Of a stretch of 64,000 nucleotides of DNA, positions 1-8,823 are shown in pieces. The DNA is from RI-231 sp041394905 (GTDB taxonomy: Bacteria > Acidobacteriota > Terriglobia > Bryobacterales > UBA6623). The notes below the pieces were generated by a model that was not told where the DNA came from, did no database searches, and saw nothing but the letters and a program-made list of their open reading frames with translations. Position numbers and translations under genes: made by a program. The DNA lies in the NCBI GenBank assembly GCA_041394905.1, contig JAWKHJ010000006.1:186001-250000 (forward strand), written 5' to 3'. The first letter of the stretch is position 1, and the number at the start of each line of letters is the position of its first letter.

Positions 1-2
1 TG

Positions 3-2270
3 TGGGACGAATTCCGCGAGCTTGCCGAAGCCGAGGGCGACGGCTTGGGGGATAGCAAGCTAGGCCGATTGCTCTACAACGCGCAGGAAGGCGCGCATGA
101 CGGAAAAACGCTCGTTTTGGCGGTGCGCTACCAAATCGCGCGTTGGGCGTATTTGTGGATCGATGCGGCGACCCTCGAAGCGCGCGAGATTGATGTCTCG
201 CAGTATCTGCAGTTCAAGGAGAGACTCGTAGGCGTCGACCAGCCGCATGCGCTCGAGTTGGACATCGAGCCGTTCATGCGAGGGTTCCCTCGATTGCAGG
301 AGACGCGCTCTATCGGCCGTGGCGTCGAGTTCCTCAACCGGCGGCTTTCGAGTCAGCTCTTTTTCGAGCTGGGTAAGGGCGATCGCAAGCTTCTCGAGTT
401 TCTCAAAGCGCACACCGTGGGTAAGCGCCAGCTTATGATCAACGGCGAGATTCAGGGCGTCCAGGAGTTGCGCGCGGCCATCAGAACTGCGAACGAACTG
501 CTCGAGCGTTTGCCCGGCCAGACGCCTTGGAGCGAAGTGGAGCGCGAGCTCGGTTCGATGGGCTTCGAGCCAGGCTGGGGCGATACGGCAGCTCGTGTGC
601 AGGAGACGCTGCAACTGCTGTCCGACATTCTGGAAGCGCCGGCGCCAGGAGTGCTCGAGCAGTTCCTCGCTCGCATCCCGATGATTTTCTCGATGGCGAT
701 CCTCTCTCCGCACGGCTATTTCGGACAAGAGAATGTTTTGGGACGCCCCGACACGGGCGGCCAAGTGGTTTACATCCTCGACCAGGTGCGCGCGCTCGAG
801 GCGGAGATGCGTAACCGGTTGAGCGAGCAGGGCATTAACATCGAACCGCGGATCTACATCATCACTCGCTTGATCCCAGAGTCGGACGGTACCTTGTGCC
901 ACCAGCGCATCGAGCAGGTGAAGGGCTGCAAGAGCGCGAAGATTCTGCGCGTGCCGTTTCGAGATCAGCACGGTGAGGTCATTCCGCAATGGATTTCGCG
1001 CTTCGAGATCTGGCCACATCTAGACCGTTTCGCCGACGAGGTGCAGCACGAACTGCTGACCGAGCTTGGGACCCGGCCGGACTTGATCGTCGGCAACTAC
1101 TCGGATGGCAACCTCGTGGCGACGTTGCTGGCGGATCGGCTGGGAGGCGTGACGCAATGCAACATCGCGCATGCGCTCGAGAAGACGAAGTACCTCTATT
1201 CCGATCTCTATTGGCGCGACAACGACGAGCAGTACCACTTCTCCTGCCAGTTCACCGCGGACCTCATCGCGATGAACGCCGCCGACTTCATCATCACCAG
1301 CACCTATCAGGAGATCGCTGGGACGAGCTACTCGGTCGGGCAGTATGAAGCGTACGAGTCGTTCCCGATGCCTGGGCTCTACCGTGTGGTGCAGGGCATT
1401 GATGCGTTCGATCCGAAGTTCAACATCGTCTCGCCCGGCGCGGACGCCGACATATACTTCCCCTACAACCAGAAGGAGTGGCGGCGAACAGACCTGCACG
1501 AAGAGATCGGCGCCCTGATCTTTGGCGGCGAGCGAGAGGATGCGCGCGGTCATTTCGCGGATCCGGACAAGCCGATCCTTTTTACGATGGCGCGGCTGGA
1601 CCGCATCAAGAACATCACCGGACTCGTTGAATGGTATGCCGAGTCGGAGCGCTTGCAGAAGGCGGTGAATCTGCTCGTCGTGGCCGGTAGCGTAAACGAG
1701 GAGCACTCAGGCGACCGCGAAGAGCAAGAACAGATCCGCACGATGCACTCGTTGATGCATGAGAACGGGCTGGATGACAAGATGCGCTGGCTGGGCGTGC
1801 GCTTGAACAAGGAGATCACCGGGGAACTCTACCGGTGCGTGGCCGACCACCGTGGGGCTTTTGTGCAGCCGGCCTTGTTCGAGGCTTTTGGGCTGACGGT
1901 GGTCGAGGCGATGGCTTCGGGCTTGCCCACCTTCGCCACGCGCTACGGCGGTCCGCTCGAGATCGTGCAGAACGGAGTTTCCGGATTCCACATCGACCCC
2001 AATCACGGCGACCAGGCGGCGGAGCTGATGGCCGAATTTTTCGAGCGTTGCGCACGGGACCCGGACCATTGGAACGCGATCTCGGACGGTGCGGTCGCCC
2101 GCGTCCAGGCGCGGTACACCTGGAAGCTCTACGCGGAGCGAATGATGACCTTGTCACGTATCTACGGCTTCTGGCGGCACGTCACCGACCTGGAGCGCGC
2201 CGAGACGAGGCGGTATCTGGAGATGTTCTACAAGCTCCAGTACAAACCCTTGGCCGAGGCCATGGCCTAG
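3..2270 (+). CDS. Sucrose synthase, 5' end cut by window edge
   Basis: Reversible UDP/ADP-glucose + fructose to sucrose + NDP, cytoplasmic. The open frame runs in from the window edge, so the true start is outside; 755 residues are visible against roughly 790-800 for the bacterial family. The N-terminal regulatory half is followed by a GT-B glycosyltransferase: the acceptor-side glycine motif RPDTGGQVVYILDQ lies near nt 745-785 and the donor-binding E-x7-E motif EAFGLTVVE near 1881, followed by GGPLEIVQNG. The tract matches plant and cyanobacterial sucrose synthases throughout rather than sucrose-phosphate synthase, which lacks this long N-terminal part. A sucrose-phosphate synthase partner would be expected upstream, out of view. 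No frameshift is seen here, unlike many later genes. Confidence 0.93.
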   Translation, partial: WDEFRELAEAEGDGLGDSKLGRLLYNAQEGAHDGKTLVLAVRYQIARWAYLWIDAATLEAREIDVSQYLQFKERLVGVDQPHALELDIEPFMRGFPRLQETRSIGRGVEFLNRRLSSQLFFELGKGDRKLLEFLKAHTVGKRQLMINGEIQGVQELRAAIRTANELLERLPGQTPWSEVERELGSMGFEPGWGDTAARVQETLQLLSDILEAPAPGVLEQFLARIPMIFSMAILSPHGYFGQENVLGRPDTGGQVVYILDQVRALEAEMRNRLSEQGINIEPRIYIITRLIPESDGTLCHQRIEQVKGCKSAKILRVPFRDQHGEVIPQWISRFEIWPHLDRFADEVQHELLTELGTRPDLIVGNYSDGNLVATLLADRLGGVTQCNIAHALEKTKYLYSDLYWRDNDEQYHFSCQFTADLIAMNAADFIITSTYQEIAGTSYSVGQYEAYESFPMPGLYRVVQGIDAFDPKFNIVSPGADADIYFPYNQKEWRRTDLHEEIGALIFGGEREDARGHFADPDKPILFTMARLDRIKNITGLVEWYAESERLQKAVNLLVVAGSVNEEHSGDREEQEQIRTMHSLMHENGLDDKMRWLGVRLNKEITGELYRCVADHRGAFVQPALFEAFGLTVVEAMASGLPTFATRYGGPLEIVQNGVSGFHIDPNHGDQAAELMAEFFERCARDPDHWNAISDGAVARVQARYTWKLYAERMMTLSRIYGFWRHVTDLERAETRRYLEMFYKLQYKPLAEAMA

Positions 2271-2346
2271 CAAGGTCAGTGAATCCTGACTCGGCTCGTG
2301 CTAACCTGAAGGACTTGGGATGCTTCCCGGAAGGGAGGTGAACGAG

Positions 2347-2547
2347 ATGGCTGAAGTCTATATCAACGAAGGCGAATCCTTGGATTCCGCTCTGCGCCGC
2401 TTTAAGCGTAAAGTGCAGCAGCAGGACATCATCAAGGAGGTCAAGCGCCACTCGTACTACATGAAGCCCGGCGAAAAGCGCCGGCTCAAGCAAGCCCTCG
2501 CTCGCAAGCGCAGCCGCAAAAAGATGCGGCGCTCTCCGGGCGATTAG
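2347..2547 (+). CDS. rpsU: 30S ribosomal protein bS21
   Basis: Small-subunit protein that sits near the anti-Shine-Dalgarno end of 16S rRNA and helps mRNA binding. The product has 66 residues, normal for the family: an N-terminal segment beginning AEVYINEGESLDSALRRFKR, then the conserved RHSYYMKPGEKRR and a basic C-terminus rich in KRSRKKMRR. A longer open frame begins at 2320, but ATG 2347 is chosen because the strong Shine-Dalgarno AAGGGAGGTG at 2331-2340 sits 6 bases before it and because the family starts there. It follows sucrose synthase by 76 bases and is closed by a strong terminator, so it is probably its own short transcript. Confidence 0.97.
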   Translation: MAEVYINEGESLDSALRRFKRKVQQQDIIKEVKRHSYYMKPGEKRRLKQALARKRSRKKMRRSPGD

Positions 2548-2556
2548 AAAGATTCG

Positions 2557-2590
2557 AAAGGCGGGGTTCAACCCCGCCTTTCGTGATTTT
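2557..2590 (+). terminator. Rho-independent terminator of rpsU
   Basis: Perfect 10-bp stem AAAGGCGGGG / CCCCGCCTTT with a five-base TTCAA loop (2557-2581), then a short T-rich tail at 2586-2590. It lies 9 bases after the rpsU stop. Confidence 0.9.
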
Positions 2591-2683
2591 TGGGAATGTT
2601 TCGTAACACTTCCGAGGATCGCGAGTCTAACACCAAAGACGCCGGGTGGCAGTGCGCACAAACCGGCGCGAAGGAGAAGGCAT

Positions 2684-2908
2684 ATGTTCCAGATTCGACA
2701 CAAGGCAGCTCGCGCAGTTCTCTGGTCGGCGTTGGCGATTACGCCGATGATTGGCTTTTCCGGGTGCGACAACGACGACGGCCCGGCCGAAAACATGGGT
2801 GAAGCGATTGATGACGCCGCCGGCGAAATGAAGGATGCGGCGAAGGACGTGGGAGACGGAGTCAAGGACGCGGCAAACGACGTGAAGGACGCGGTCGACA
2901 AGGACTGA
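2684..2908 (+). CDS. Small lipoprotein with LEA-like amphipathic repeats
   Basis: A 74-residue exported protein. A charged start (MFQIRHKAAR) and a hydrophobic stretch end in the lipobox GFSGC, predicting lipid attachment at Cys28. The mature part is almost wholly Ala/Asp/Lys/Val in a recurring pattern (DDAAGEMKDAAKDV, GDGVKDAANDV, KDAVDKD), which would form a very acidic-basic amphipathic helix like group-3 LEA or YtxH/CsbD-type stress proteins. The start is supported by AGGAGAAGG just before the ATG. It stands between rpsU and an isomerase gene. The periplasmic or outer-membrane role is unknown; an envelope stress or hydration function is only a guess from composition. Confidence 0.72.
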   Translation: MFQIRHKAARAVLWSALAITPMIGFSGCDNDDGPAENMGEAIDDAAGEMKDAAKDVGDGVKDAANDVKDAVDKD

Positions 2909-2960
2909 CCGTCGTTCCCGCACGGTAAAATGGCTCCACGTCCGGATCGATCGGACGTGG

Positions 2961-3878
2961 ATGCTCATGACTCGACGAAACTTTCTGGCCGCCGCCGCCG
3001 CGCTCTCCATCGGATGTCAAGGCAGGGAAGCCGAGGCTCCCCCAGCGGAGACCGCCAAGACGCATGCCTGGCATCTCGATTACGCGCCGCGGATGTTCTT
3101 GTTAGGCCAAGACGTTTCCGTCCAGCAGCATCTCGAAATCTACGCCGATTACGGCTTCAAGGCATTTGAATACAATGGCTTGCCGCGCGAGCAGACGCTC
3201 GAACAGGCCGCCGATATTCGGGAGAAGATGGACGCCCTCGGCTTGGAGATGGGCGTCTTCGTGGTCAACTCCGGAGGTTGGAAGGGAGACGCTCTAGTCG
3301 ACCCCAAGTTCCATGAGGCCTTTCTGGCGGACGTACGCACGGGGATCGATTACCACAAGGTGATGCGAAACCGTTGGGCGACCGTCACCAGCGGCCTCTC
3401 GGTGGATTACCTCTCGCTCGAACGTCAGGACGAGAACGTGATCGCCGGACTCAAGGAAGCTGCGGAGTTGGTGGAAGGAACCGATCTGACGCTCGTACTC
3501 GAGCCGCTAAATGTGCTCGTAGACCATGCCGGTTACCACGTGGTGACCTCAGAGCAGGCGGCTCGCATCGTGGACGCAGTTGGCAGCAAGCACGTCCGTA
3601 TTTTGTTCGACATCTATCACCAGCAGATCTCCGAAGGAAACCTGACCGACAACATCGATCGCTACTGGGACCGCATCGGCTACTTCCAAGTGGGCGACGT
3701 TCCCGGACGCAAAGAGCCAGGCACTGGGGAGATCCGCTACCGCTATCTGTTCCGTCACCTCTATGAAAAAGGCTATCAAGGCATTGTGGGCATGGAGCAT
3801 GGACTCTCCGTGCCCGGGCGTGAAGGGCTCGAGCGGTGCTTTGAGCAGTACCGCCTGGCGGATACCTGGGCGTCTTAG
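2961..3878 (+). CDS. Exported TIM-barrel isomerase, hydroxypyruvate isomerase-like
   Basis: Member of the xylose isomerase-like TIM-barrel superfamily, closest in layout to hydroxypyruvate isomerase (Hyi) and sugar-phosphate isomerase/epimerases. It has a Tat-type leader (TRRNFLAAAAALSIGC; the Cys may also be a lipobox), so it probably acts outside the cytoplasm. Barrel landmarks include LVLEPLNVLVDHAGY (metal-binding Glu) in the middle, ILFDIYHQQISEGNL and GMEHGLS near the end, the last Glu being the usual second metal ligand. At 305 residues it is family length plus leader. ATG 2961 and 2967 are both possible. The end overlaps the next gene by 38 bases, suggesting translational coupling. 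Substrate is unknown. Confidence 0.85.
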   Translation: MLMTRRNFLAAAAALSIGCQGREAEAPPAETAKTHAWHLDYAPRMFLLGQDVSVQQHLEIYADYGFKAFEYNGLPREQTLEQAADIREKMDALGLEMGVFVVNSGGWKGDALVDPKFHEAFLADVRTGIDYHKVMRNRWATVTSGLSVDYLSLERQDENVIAGLKEAAELVEGTDLTLVLEPLNVLVDHAGYHVVTSEQAARIVDAVGSKHVRILFDIYHQQISEGNLTDNIDRYWDRIGYFQVGDVPGRKEPGTGEIRYRYLFRHLYEKGYQGIVGMEHGLSVPGREGLERCFEQYRLADTWAS

Positions 3879-5490
3879 CGTTGTCGGGCTTTGCGCCTAC
3901 GCGCTGTTGCTCGGGGGCGCGCGCGGGCTCATCGCGCAGAGCGACTATGTGCGCTCCTCTCAGCCCGAGATTTTCGATTACGACGAGCTGATCCGGCTGG
4001 ATGATGAGCCGCGAGACCCGGTTCTGCAAGCCAAGCTCGACAAGCTGGTCACCACCCCCTTCGTCAACAACGAAGCCTGGCTTTCCGGGTCACGGCCCCA
4101 CGCGCCGCAGGTTGCCGGGCTGGGCAAGACGTTGAGGGTGGTGCAGTGGAACATCGAACGGGGCATCCGCCTCCCGGAGATCATCGATGCGCTGACGAAC
4201 CCAGACGCATTCCTCAAGCGGCAGCGCGCGACCGGAGAGCGCATCGACGCAACCGAGTTGCTCGATGAAATCGAGGCGTTGAAAACAGTCGACCTGTTCG
4301 TCCTAAATGAAGTCGACTGGGGGCTCGCGCGCTCCGACTACCGCGAAGTCGTGAGTGACCTAGGCAAGGCGTTGCACATGAACTGGGCCTATGGCGTCGA
4401 GTTCGTCGAAGTCGACCCGCTCCAGCTCGGCACGGAGACGTTCGAGGGACTCGACGACGAGCAAGAGCGGCAGAAGATGACCGCGCAGGTTCAAGTGGAC
4501 CGTGATCGCCTGCGCGCTCTGCACGGCACCGCGGTCTTGTCTCGCTACCCGATTCGGGACGCGAAGCTGAAGCCGTTCAAGACGATCGGCTACGACTGGC
4601 ACACGAAAGAAGTCGACGGCTTCTCGAAGATCGAGGAAGGTAAACGGCTGGCCGCGGAAAAGGTTTTCCTGGAGGCGGTACACCGCGAGATCCGGCTGGG
4701 CGGCAGGACCTGTCTCTACGTGACGCTCGACGTGCCCGAACTGCCCCGCGGCAAGGTGACGGTCGTGGCGCCGCATCTCGAGAATCGTACGAAGCCCTCC
4801 AACCGCAAAGACCAGATGGCGGAGGTTCTGGAAGAAATCAAGGCCGTGGCGCACCCCGTGATCCTGGCTGGCGACTTCAACACCACGGGAGGCGATACCA
4901 CGCCGACCAGCATCAAGCGCGAAGTCTACCAGCGGCTGGGCAGCTCGAAGTTCTGGGCGGAGCGCGGGATCAAGTATGCCACCGGACTGGGTCTGGTTTA
5001 CGACGTGGTGACCGACGGCGTGAACATGGTGAAGAACCTAAACGACCCCACGGCGAAAGACGTACCGCTGGTTGCGCCAAACCCCGAGTACGAGCTGTTC
5101 CACATGCTCGAGGATTTTCGCTTCGACGACGGCACGACGTTCGACTTTCGCGGCGACCGAGACCGCACGTTGAACGGTTCGACCGGCACGCTCGGCAACT
5201 CGAACTATCGGCTCAAAAAAGGGTTCAAGCCGACGTATTCGGTGGAGCGAAGCCTGGCGACCGTCGGCAAGCTCAAGCTCGACTGGATTCTGGTGAAGGA
5301 CTATATCGAAGCCCCGCGCGACTCCAAGCAGACCTACCGCTTCGCACCGCACTATCCGCGCACGATGGAAGCAGTGAACTACTCGCTCGAAGAGCGAATC
5401 TCCGACCATGACCCGATCAGCGCGGACGTGCCTTTCCAGGAGCCGGGAAAGCTCGAACGCAACAAGAAACTGAAGTTCTGGCCATTCTGA
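3841..5490 (+). CDS. Secreted endonuclease/exonuclease/phosphatase family hydrolase
   Basis: EEP (DNase I-like) fold protein of about 549 residues. Hallmarks are QWNIERG (near nt 4144), the catalytic Glu in NEVDWG (near 4308), GDFNTTGG (near 4870) and the C-terminal SDHDPIS (near 5402). An uninterrupted frame reaches back to 3763, but TTG 3841 is preferred: it gives a clean leader (RRLS-type positive region, then LCAYALLLGGARGLIAQ) and only a 38-base overlap with the isomerase. No strong Shine-Dalgarno is visible, consistent with coupling to the upstream gene. The large inserts around 4400-4480 and 4960-5200 are longer than in typical nucleases; substrate could be a phosphodiester, sugar phosphate or lipid headgroup. 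Confidence 0.87.
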   Translation: MSSTAWRIPGRLSVVGLCAYALLLGGARGLIAQSDYVRSSQPEIFDYDELIRLDDEPRDPVLQAKLDKLVTTPFVNNEAWLSGSRPHAPQVAGLGKTLRVVQWNIERGIRLPEIIDALTNPDAFLKRQRATGERIDATELLDEIEALKTVDLFVLNEVDWGLARSDYREVVSDLGKALHMNWAYGVEFVEVDPLQLGTETFEGLDDEQERQKMTAQVQVDRDRLRALHGTAVLSRYPIRDAKLKPFKTIGYDWHTKEVDGFSKIEEGKRLAAEKVFLEAVHREIRLGGRTCLYVTLDVPELPRGKVTVVAPHLENRTKPSNRKDQMAEVLEEIKAVAHPVILAGDFNTTGGDTTPTSIKREVYQRLGSSKFWAERGIKYATGLGLVYDVVTDGVNMVKNLNDPTAKDVPLVAPNPEYELFHMLEDFRFDDGTTFDFRGDRDRTLNGSTGTLGNSNYRLKKGFKPTYSVERSLATVGKLKLDWILVKDYIEAPRDSKQTYRFAPHYPRTMEAVNYSLEERISDHDPISADVPFQEPGKLERNKKLKFWPF

Positions 5491-5505
5491 GCGCGCGCCG
5501 CTCGC

Positions 5506-5543
5506 CGTAGGGGCACGCCTGGCGTGCCTGGGCAGCCCCTACG
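5506..5543. repeat. Nested palindrome, REP/MITE-like
   Basis: Outer arms CGTAGGGGC (5506-5514) and GCCCCTACG (5535-5543) are perfect inverted repeats. Inside them lie GGCACGCC (5512-5519) and GGCGTGCC (5521-5528), also perfect inverted repeats separated by one base. It occupies the gap between two convergent genes and its right arm supplies the stop codon of the minus-strand gene. It could act as a bidirectional terminator, though no T-run follows, or be a dispersed palindromic repeat. No second copy was noticed in this window. Confidence 0.6.
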
Positions 5544-6849
5544 CACGCCGCCGCAGATCGGCGCAGAGGATCTCCTCGTCATTGCGCACGAAGATGTGGC
5601 CGTTGGCATACGCCGGGTGCGACCAATGTACGGCTCCGAGCTCGCGCCGGGCGCCGGGCTTCGAGGTCGGCTCGATCAGCTTGGTACGGTCGATTTCCTC
5701 GTAGCCTGAGGGCGACAGACGCGCCAGAATCAGCTCGCCGCGGTCGTTGTTGATCCAATAGCGGCCGCCCTCGCGCACGATGAAGGCGGATGCGTTGCGC
5801 GCCTTCTCTACCGTGACCGCCTGGGTCTCCCATTGCAGCTTTCCCGTCGCCAAGCTCAGGCAGCGCAGTTGCCCGTAGCTCGACACGCCATAGATGTAGC
5901 CGTCGTCGATGACGGGCGAGCCCATCAGCGCGTGCAGGCCGTCGTTTTCGAGGGCGTTGTCCGTCGTGCTGCTCCAGACCACTTCGGCGGACTTTGGGCC
6001 GACCCTGTAGAGCCTTGAGCCGTTGAAGAATGCAGAGACGAGCAAGTAGGGCGGCGACCAGACCGGCGTCGCGATGGGCGTCTCCATCATGATCGGGAAC
6101 GGGTCATTCCACAGCGTCTCTCCGGTCGCCGGATCGAGCGCGGTCGTGGCGCCGGCGTGCCACACGATGAGCTGGGGCCTTCCGCCAACGTTGATCAGCA
6201 GGGGCTGGGAATAGCCGGGGCCGGAGCTTTCCGAGCTCAAGGCTCGCCACGCGATCTCGCCTGTCCGCTTGTCGAAGGCGACCACCTTGGCGTCTGGACG
6301 CCCGGCGGCGACCGCGATGAGGAGGTCCCCGACGACGATGGGCGCGCTGGACATGCCCCATGCCGGAAGCTCTGTCTGGAGGCTCTGCTTGAAGCGGGTC
6401 GACCACAGCTCATCGCCGCTCTCGGCCGATAGGCAGGCCAAGCGCCCCTCCGCGCCGAGAACGTAGACGCGCTCGGCGTCGACCGTGGGAGCGGCGCGCG
6501 GGCCGGAGGCGTAGTCGATGCCGGCGTAATCGGCCTGCCAGGACCGCTGCCAGAGCACGGCGCCGGTGTTTGCATCGAGAGCTAGGGTGCGCTCGACGCC
6601 TTTCAGTCCGACGGTCGCCTCGAAGTCGGTGAGAAAGACGCGTCCGCTGGCGACGCTGGGCGCTGAGTAGCCGGCGTGAACCGGCGTGCGCCAGAGCACG
6701 CGCAGGCCGTCGGCAGGGAAGCGCTCGAGCAAACCGTCCTCGCTCCAGACGCCCACGCGTCCCCTTCCGCGCCACTCCGGCCAGTCCGCGGCGCGGCCAA
6801 GCGCGGAGCCGAGCAGACCCGCAAACAAGCTTCGACGGCTGGCGTACAC
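5539..6849 (-). CDS. Exported PQQ-like beta-propeller protein
   Basis: A 436-residue protein with an arginine-pair leader (SRRSLFAGLLGSALGRA), likely Tat or Sec exported. Repeats of the BamB/PQQ-dehydrogenase blade pattern are visible: LALDANTGAVLWQRSW, RLACLSAESGDELWSTRF, VVAFDKRTGEIAWRAL, TTALDPATGETLWNDP and CLSLATGKLQWET, giving a seven- or eight-bladed propeller. No catalytic quinoprotein residues or haem motif are evident, so a scaffold or binding role is more likely than a dehydrogenase. The opening ADWPEWRGRGR is common in planctomycete and acidobacterial secreted propellers. Divergent from the hydroxyacid dehydrogenase with 56 bases between starts. Confidence 0.87.
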   Translation of the reverse strand: MYASRRSLFAGLLGSALGRAADWPEWRGRGRVGVWSEDGLLERFPADGLRVLWRTPVHAGYSAPSVASGRVFLTDFEATVGLKGVERTLALDANTGAVLWQRSWQADYAGIDYASGPRAAPTVDAERVYVLGAEGRLACLSAESGDELWSTRFKQSLQTELPAWGMSSAPIVVGDLLIAVAAGRPDAKVVAFDKRTGEIAWRALSSESSGPGYSQPLLINVGGRPQLIVWHAGATTALDPATGETLWNDPFPIMMETPIATPVWSPPYLLVSAFFNGSRLYRVGPKSAEVVWSSTTDNALENDGLHALMGSPVIDDGYIYGVSSYGQLRCLSLATGKLQWETQAVTVEKARNASAFIVREGGRYWINNDRGELILARLSPSGYEEIDRTKLIEPTSKPGARRELGAVHWSHPAYANGHIFVRNDEEILCADLRRRA

Positions 6850-6905
6850 CTTACCGAGCAGGATAGCGCGCGTGGCCCGCCTAGCCCGTGCGACACTCGT
6901 AGGTC

Positions 6906-7913
6906 ATGTCCTTGAAGCTCGTCATCTACCCCAACGTCGACGCCCCGCGGCTGGAGCAGATTCGCCGCGCCGCGGGCGAGATGCAGGTCGTCAACTGCGC
7001 GGACGAGGAGCGCGCCGTCGACGAGATGCCCGACGCGGACGCCTTCTTCGGCAAGCTGACTCCGCGCCTGCTCGAAGCTTCCTCGAAACTGCGCTGGGTA
7101 CAGTCGCCGACAGCCAGTTTGGAGCACTACGTTTTCCCGGCGCTGGTCGATCATCCCTGCGAGCTGACCAACATGCGTGGGCTGTTTTCCGACGCCATCG
7201 CAGACCAGGTGTTCGGCTACATCGTCTGCTTCAGCCGCAACCTGCACCTCTACATTCGGCGGCAAAAGGAAGGGCGCTGGGACCCGGTGGGCGGAGAGTC
7301 CGGGCGTCCGTCGTTTGCGACCGGTCCGGGTGAGGTGGGCTCGATCGATCGCGCCCACCCGTGTCTTTCAGACATGACGCTCGGAATCGTCGGACTGGGT
7401 CACATTGGCGAAGAGGTCGCGCGGCGCGGCGCTTGCTTCGGTATGCGCGTGCTGGCGGTGGACGCGCGCAGGCAAGTCGCGCCCGAAGGCGTCGAAGCCG
7501 TCTGGCCGACGGAGAAGCTTGACGACCTGCTCGCGGCGAGCGACTTCGTGGTGATTGCCGCGCCGCACACCCCGCAGACCGAAGGGCTGTTCGACCTCGA
7601 ACGGATGCGCAAGATGAAGCCCTCAGGGGTGCTCATCAACATCGGCCGCGGCGTGATCGTCAAGCTCGATGCCCTGGTTGAGGCGCTTTCCCAAGGCGTG
7701 ATCGGCGGCGCAGCGCTCGATGTGTTCGAGCAGGAGCCGCTACCGGCCGATCATCCCCTGTGGCAGATGGACAACGTCATCCTGACGCCCCACGTTGCTG
7801 GCTTCTCGCCCAAGATCGCCGAACGGCATCTGGGCGTCGTGTTGGACAACGTGGAACGATTCGTTGCGGACAAACCGCTGCGCAACGTCGTCGACAAGGC
7901 GCAGTGGTTTTAG
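6906..7913 (+). CDS. D-2-hydroxyacid dehydrogenase (NAD-dependent)
   Basis: Cytoplasmic oxidoreductase interconverting 2-keto and D-2-hydroxy acids. Rossmann signature GLGHIGEEVARRG is near nt 7393; the catalytic trio is seen as Arg in INIGRG (near 7640), Glu in FEQEPL (near 7725) and His in TPHVAG (near 7785). Length 335 is normal. The N-terminal substrate domain contains WVQSPTASLEHYVFPAL, as in phosphoglycerate/glyoxylate reductase-like members, but the exact substrate is not readable. The closing gene on the other strand ends only 8 bases away. Confidence 0.92.
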   Translation: MSLKLVIYPNVDAPRLEQIRRAAGEMQVVNCADEERAVDEMPDADAFFGKLTPRLLEASSKLRWVQSPTASLEHYVFPALVDHPCELTNMRGLFSDAIADQVFGYIVCFSRNLHLYIRRQKEGRWDPVGGESGRPSFATGPGEVGSIDRAHPCLSDMTLGIVGLGHIGEEVARRGACFGMRVLAVDARRQVAPEGVEAVWPTEKLDDLLAASDFVVIAAPHTPQTEGLFDLERMRKMKPSGVLINIGRGVIVKLDALVEALSQGVIGGAALDVFEQEPLPADHPLWQMDNVILTPHVAGFSPKIAERHLGVVLDNVERFVADKPLRNVVDKAQWF

Positions 7914-7921
7914 CGGGCCGC

Positions 7922-8740
7922 CTAGAAGTCCAGGAAGACCTGGAACGACTGGCTGATCGGCATCACCATGAAGTCCACGCGAACGCGGCCGGAGACGTGC
8001 TCCGCCTTGGCCGGGTCGTAGGTGAACTTGATCGTTGCTTCGCCGCCCGGTTCGATGTCCGCGCCTTCGATCTCGACCTCAATTCCCGCGATCGGGCCGG
8101 TCTTCTTTTCTACCGTCAAGCGGCCGACTGAGGCGCTCTTCACGGTCATTGAGCGCGAGACAGGGTCTTGCGAGGCCTTGGGAAAGGTCAACGTGTCCGT
8201 CGAGATGCGATACATCGACGCCAGCGATTCGACCGTGGGGCGCGCCATGGCGGGGCCTTGTTGCCCCTGGAAGGCGGATCCGGGCGCAGCGACGTCCTGG
8301 CTGAATGACATGGGTCCGAATGGGGAGGAGGCGTCGGCGCCCTCGGGCCGCTTATGCTCGGTCAGGTGCATCCGCCATTCGCCCTCGTTGTAGCGCCAAT
8401 CGCTGTTGAGGGGCATGTTCACCGGCTCTGAGCCGAGCATGGCGATGATCGTCTTGCAGACCACGAGCACGTTCGCCGAGCGGAAATCGCCGCCGTAGTC
8501 CACGTTCTGGATGTTGAAGTCGAGGATGCGGTTCTTCTTCGAGTTGTAGAACAGGTCCTTGGACTCCTCGTCGAGAAAGCCCTCGGCCTGGCGAAACTCG
8601 CCACGCTGGAAGTGCTGGTAGAACTGGCTGACGCGCGTTTTAAGCGCATCGTCGATCTCAGGCGGCGCCTTGCGCGCAAGGTCTTGCGCAAACGCGGCCG
8701 CGGCGGCGGTCAACAACAGGGGGACGGCAAAACGAGTCAT
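7922..8740 (-). CDS. Secreted protein of unknown function
   Basis: Predicted 272-residue exported protein. ATG 8740 is chosen over an upstream frame start at 8815 because GAAAGAGGG lies before it and the leader MTRFAVPLLLTAAAAAFAQ begins there. The first half (RVSQFYQHFQRGEFRQAEGF, then DLFYNSKKNRILDFNIQNV) looks like an NTF2/SnoaL-like small alpha-beta domain; the second half (VGRLTVEKKTGPIAGIEVEI, then EPGGEATIKFTYDP) has the rhythm of a DUF1573-like immunoglobulin fold. Both assignments are by eye. Divergent from the NHL gene with an 83-base shared upstream region. Confidence 0.75.
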   Translation of the reverse strand: MTRFAVPLLLTAAAAAFAQDLARKAPPEIDDALKTRVSQFYQHFQRGEFRQAEGFLDEESKDLFYNSKKNRILDFNIQNVDYGGDFRSANVLVVCKTIIAMLGSEPVNMPLNSDWRYNEGEWRMHLTEHKRPEGADASSPFGPMSFSQDVAAPGSAFQGQQGPAMARPTVESLASMYRISTDTLTFPKASQDPVSRSMTVKSASVGRLTVEKKTGPIAGIEVEIEGADIEPGGEATIKFTYDPAKAEHVSGRVRVDFMVMPISQSFQVFLDF

Positions 8741-8823
8741 GGAAACCCTCTTTCGATTATAGAGAACCAGACGCAGCGAGGCCCGGAAACGGTAGCCGAG
8801 GCCGACGCGATACACTACGCGCC

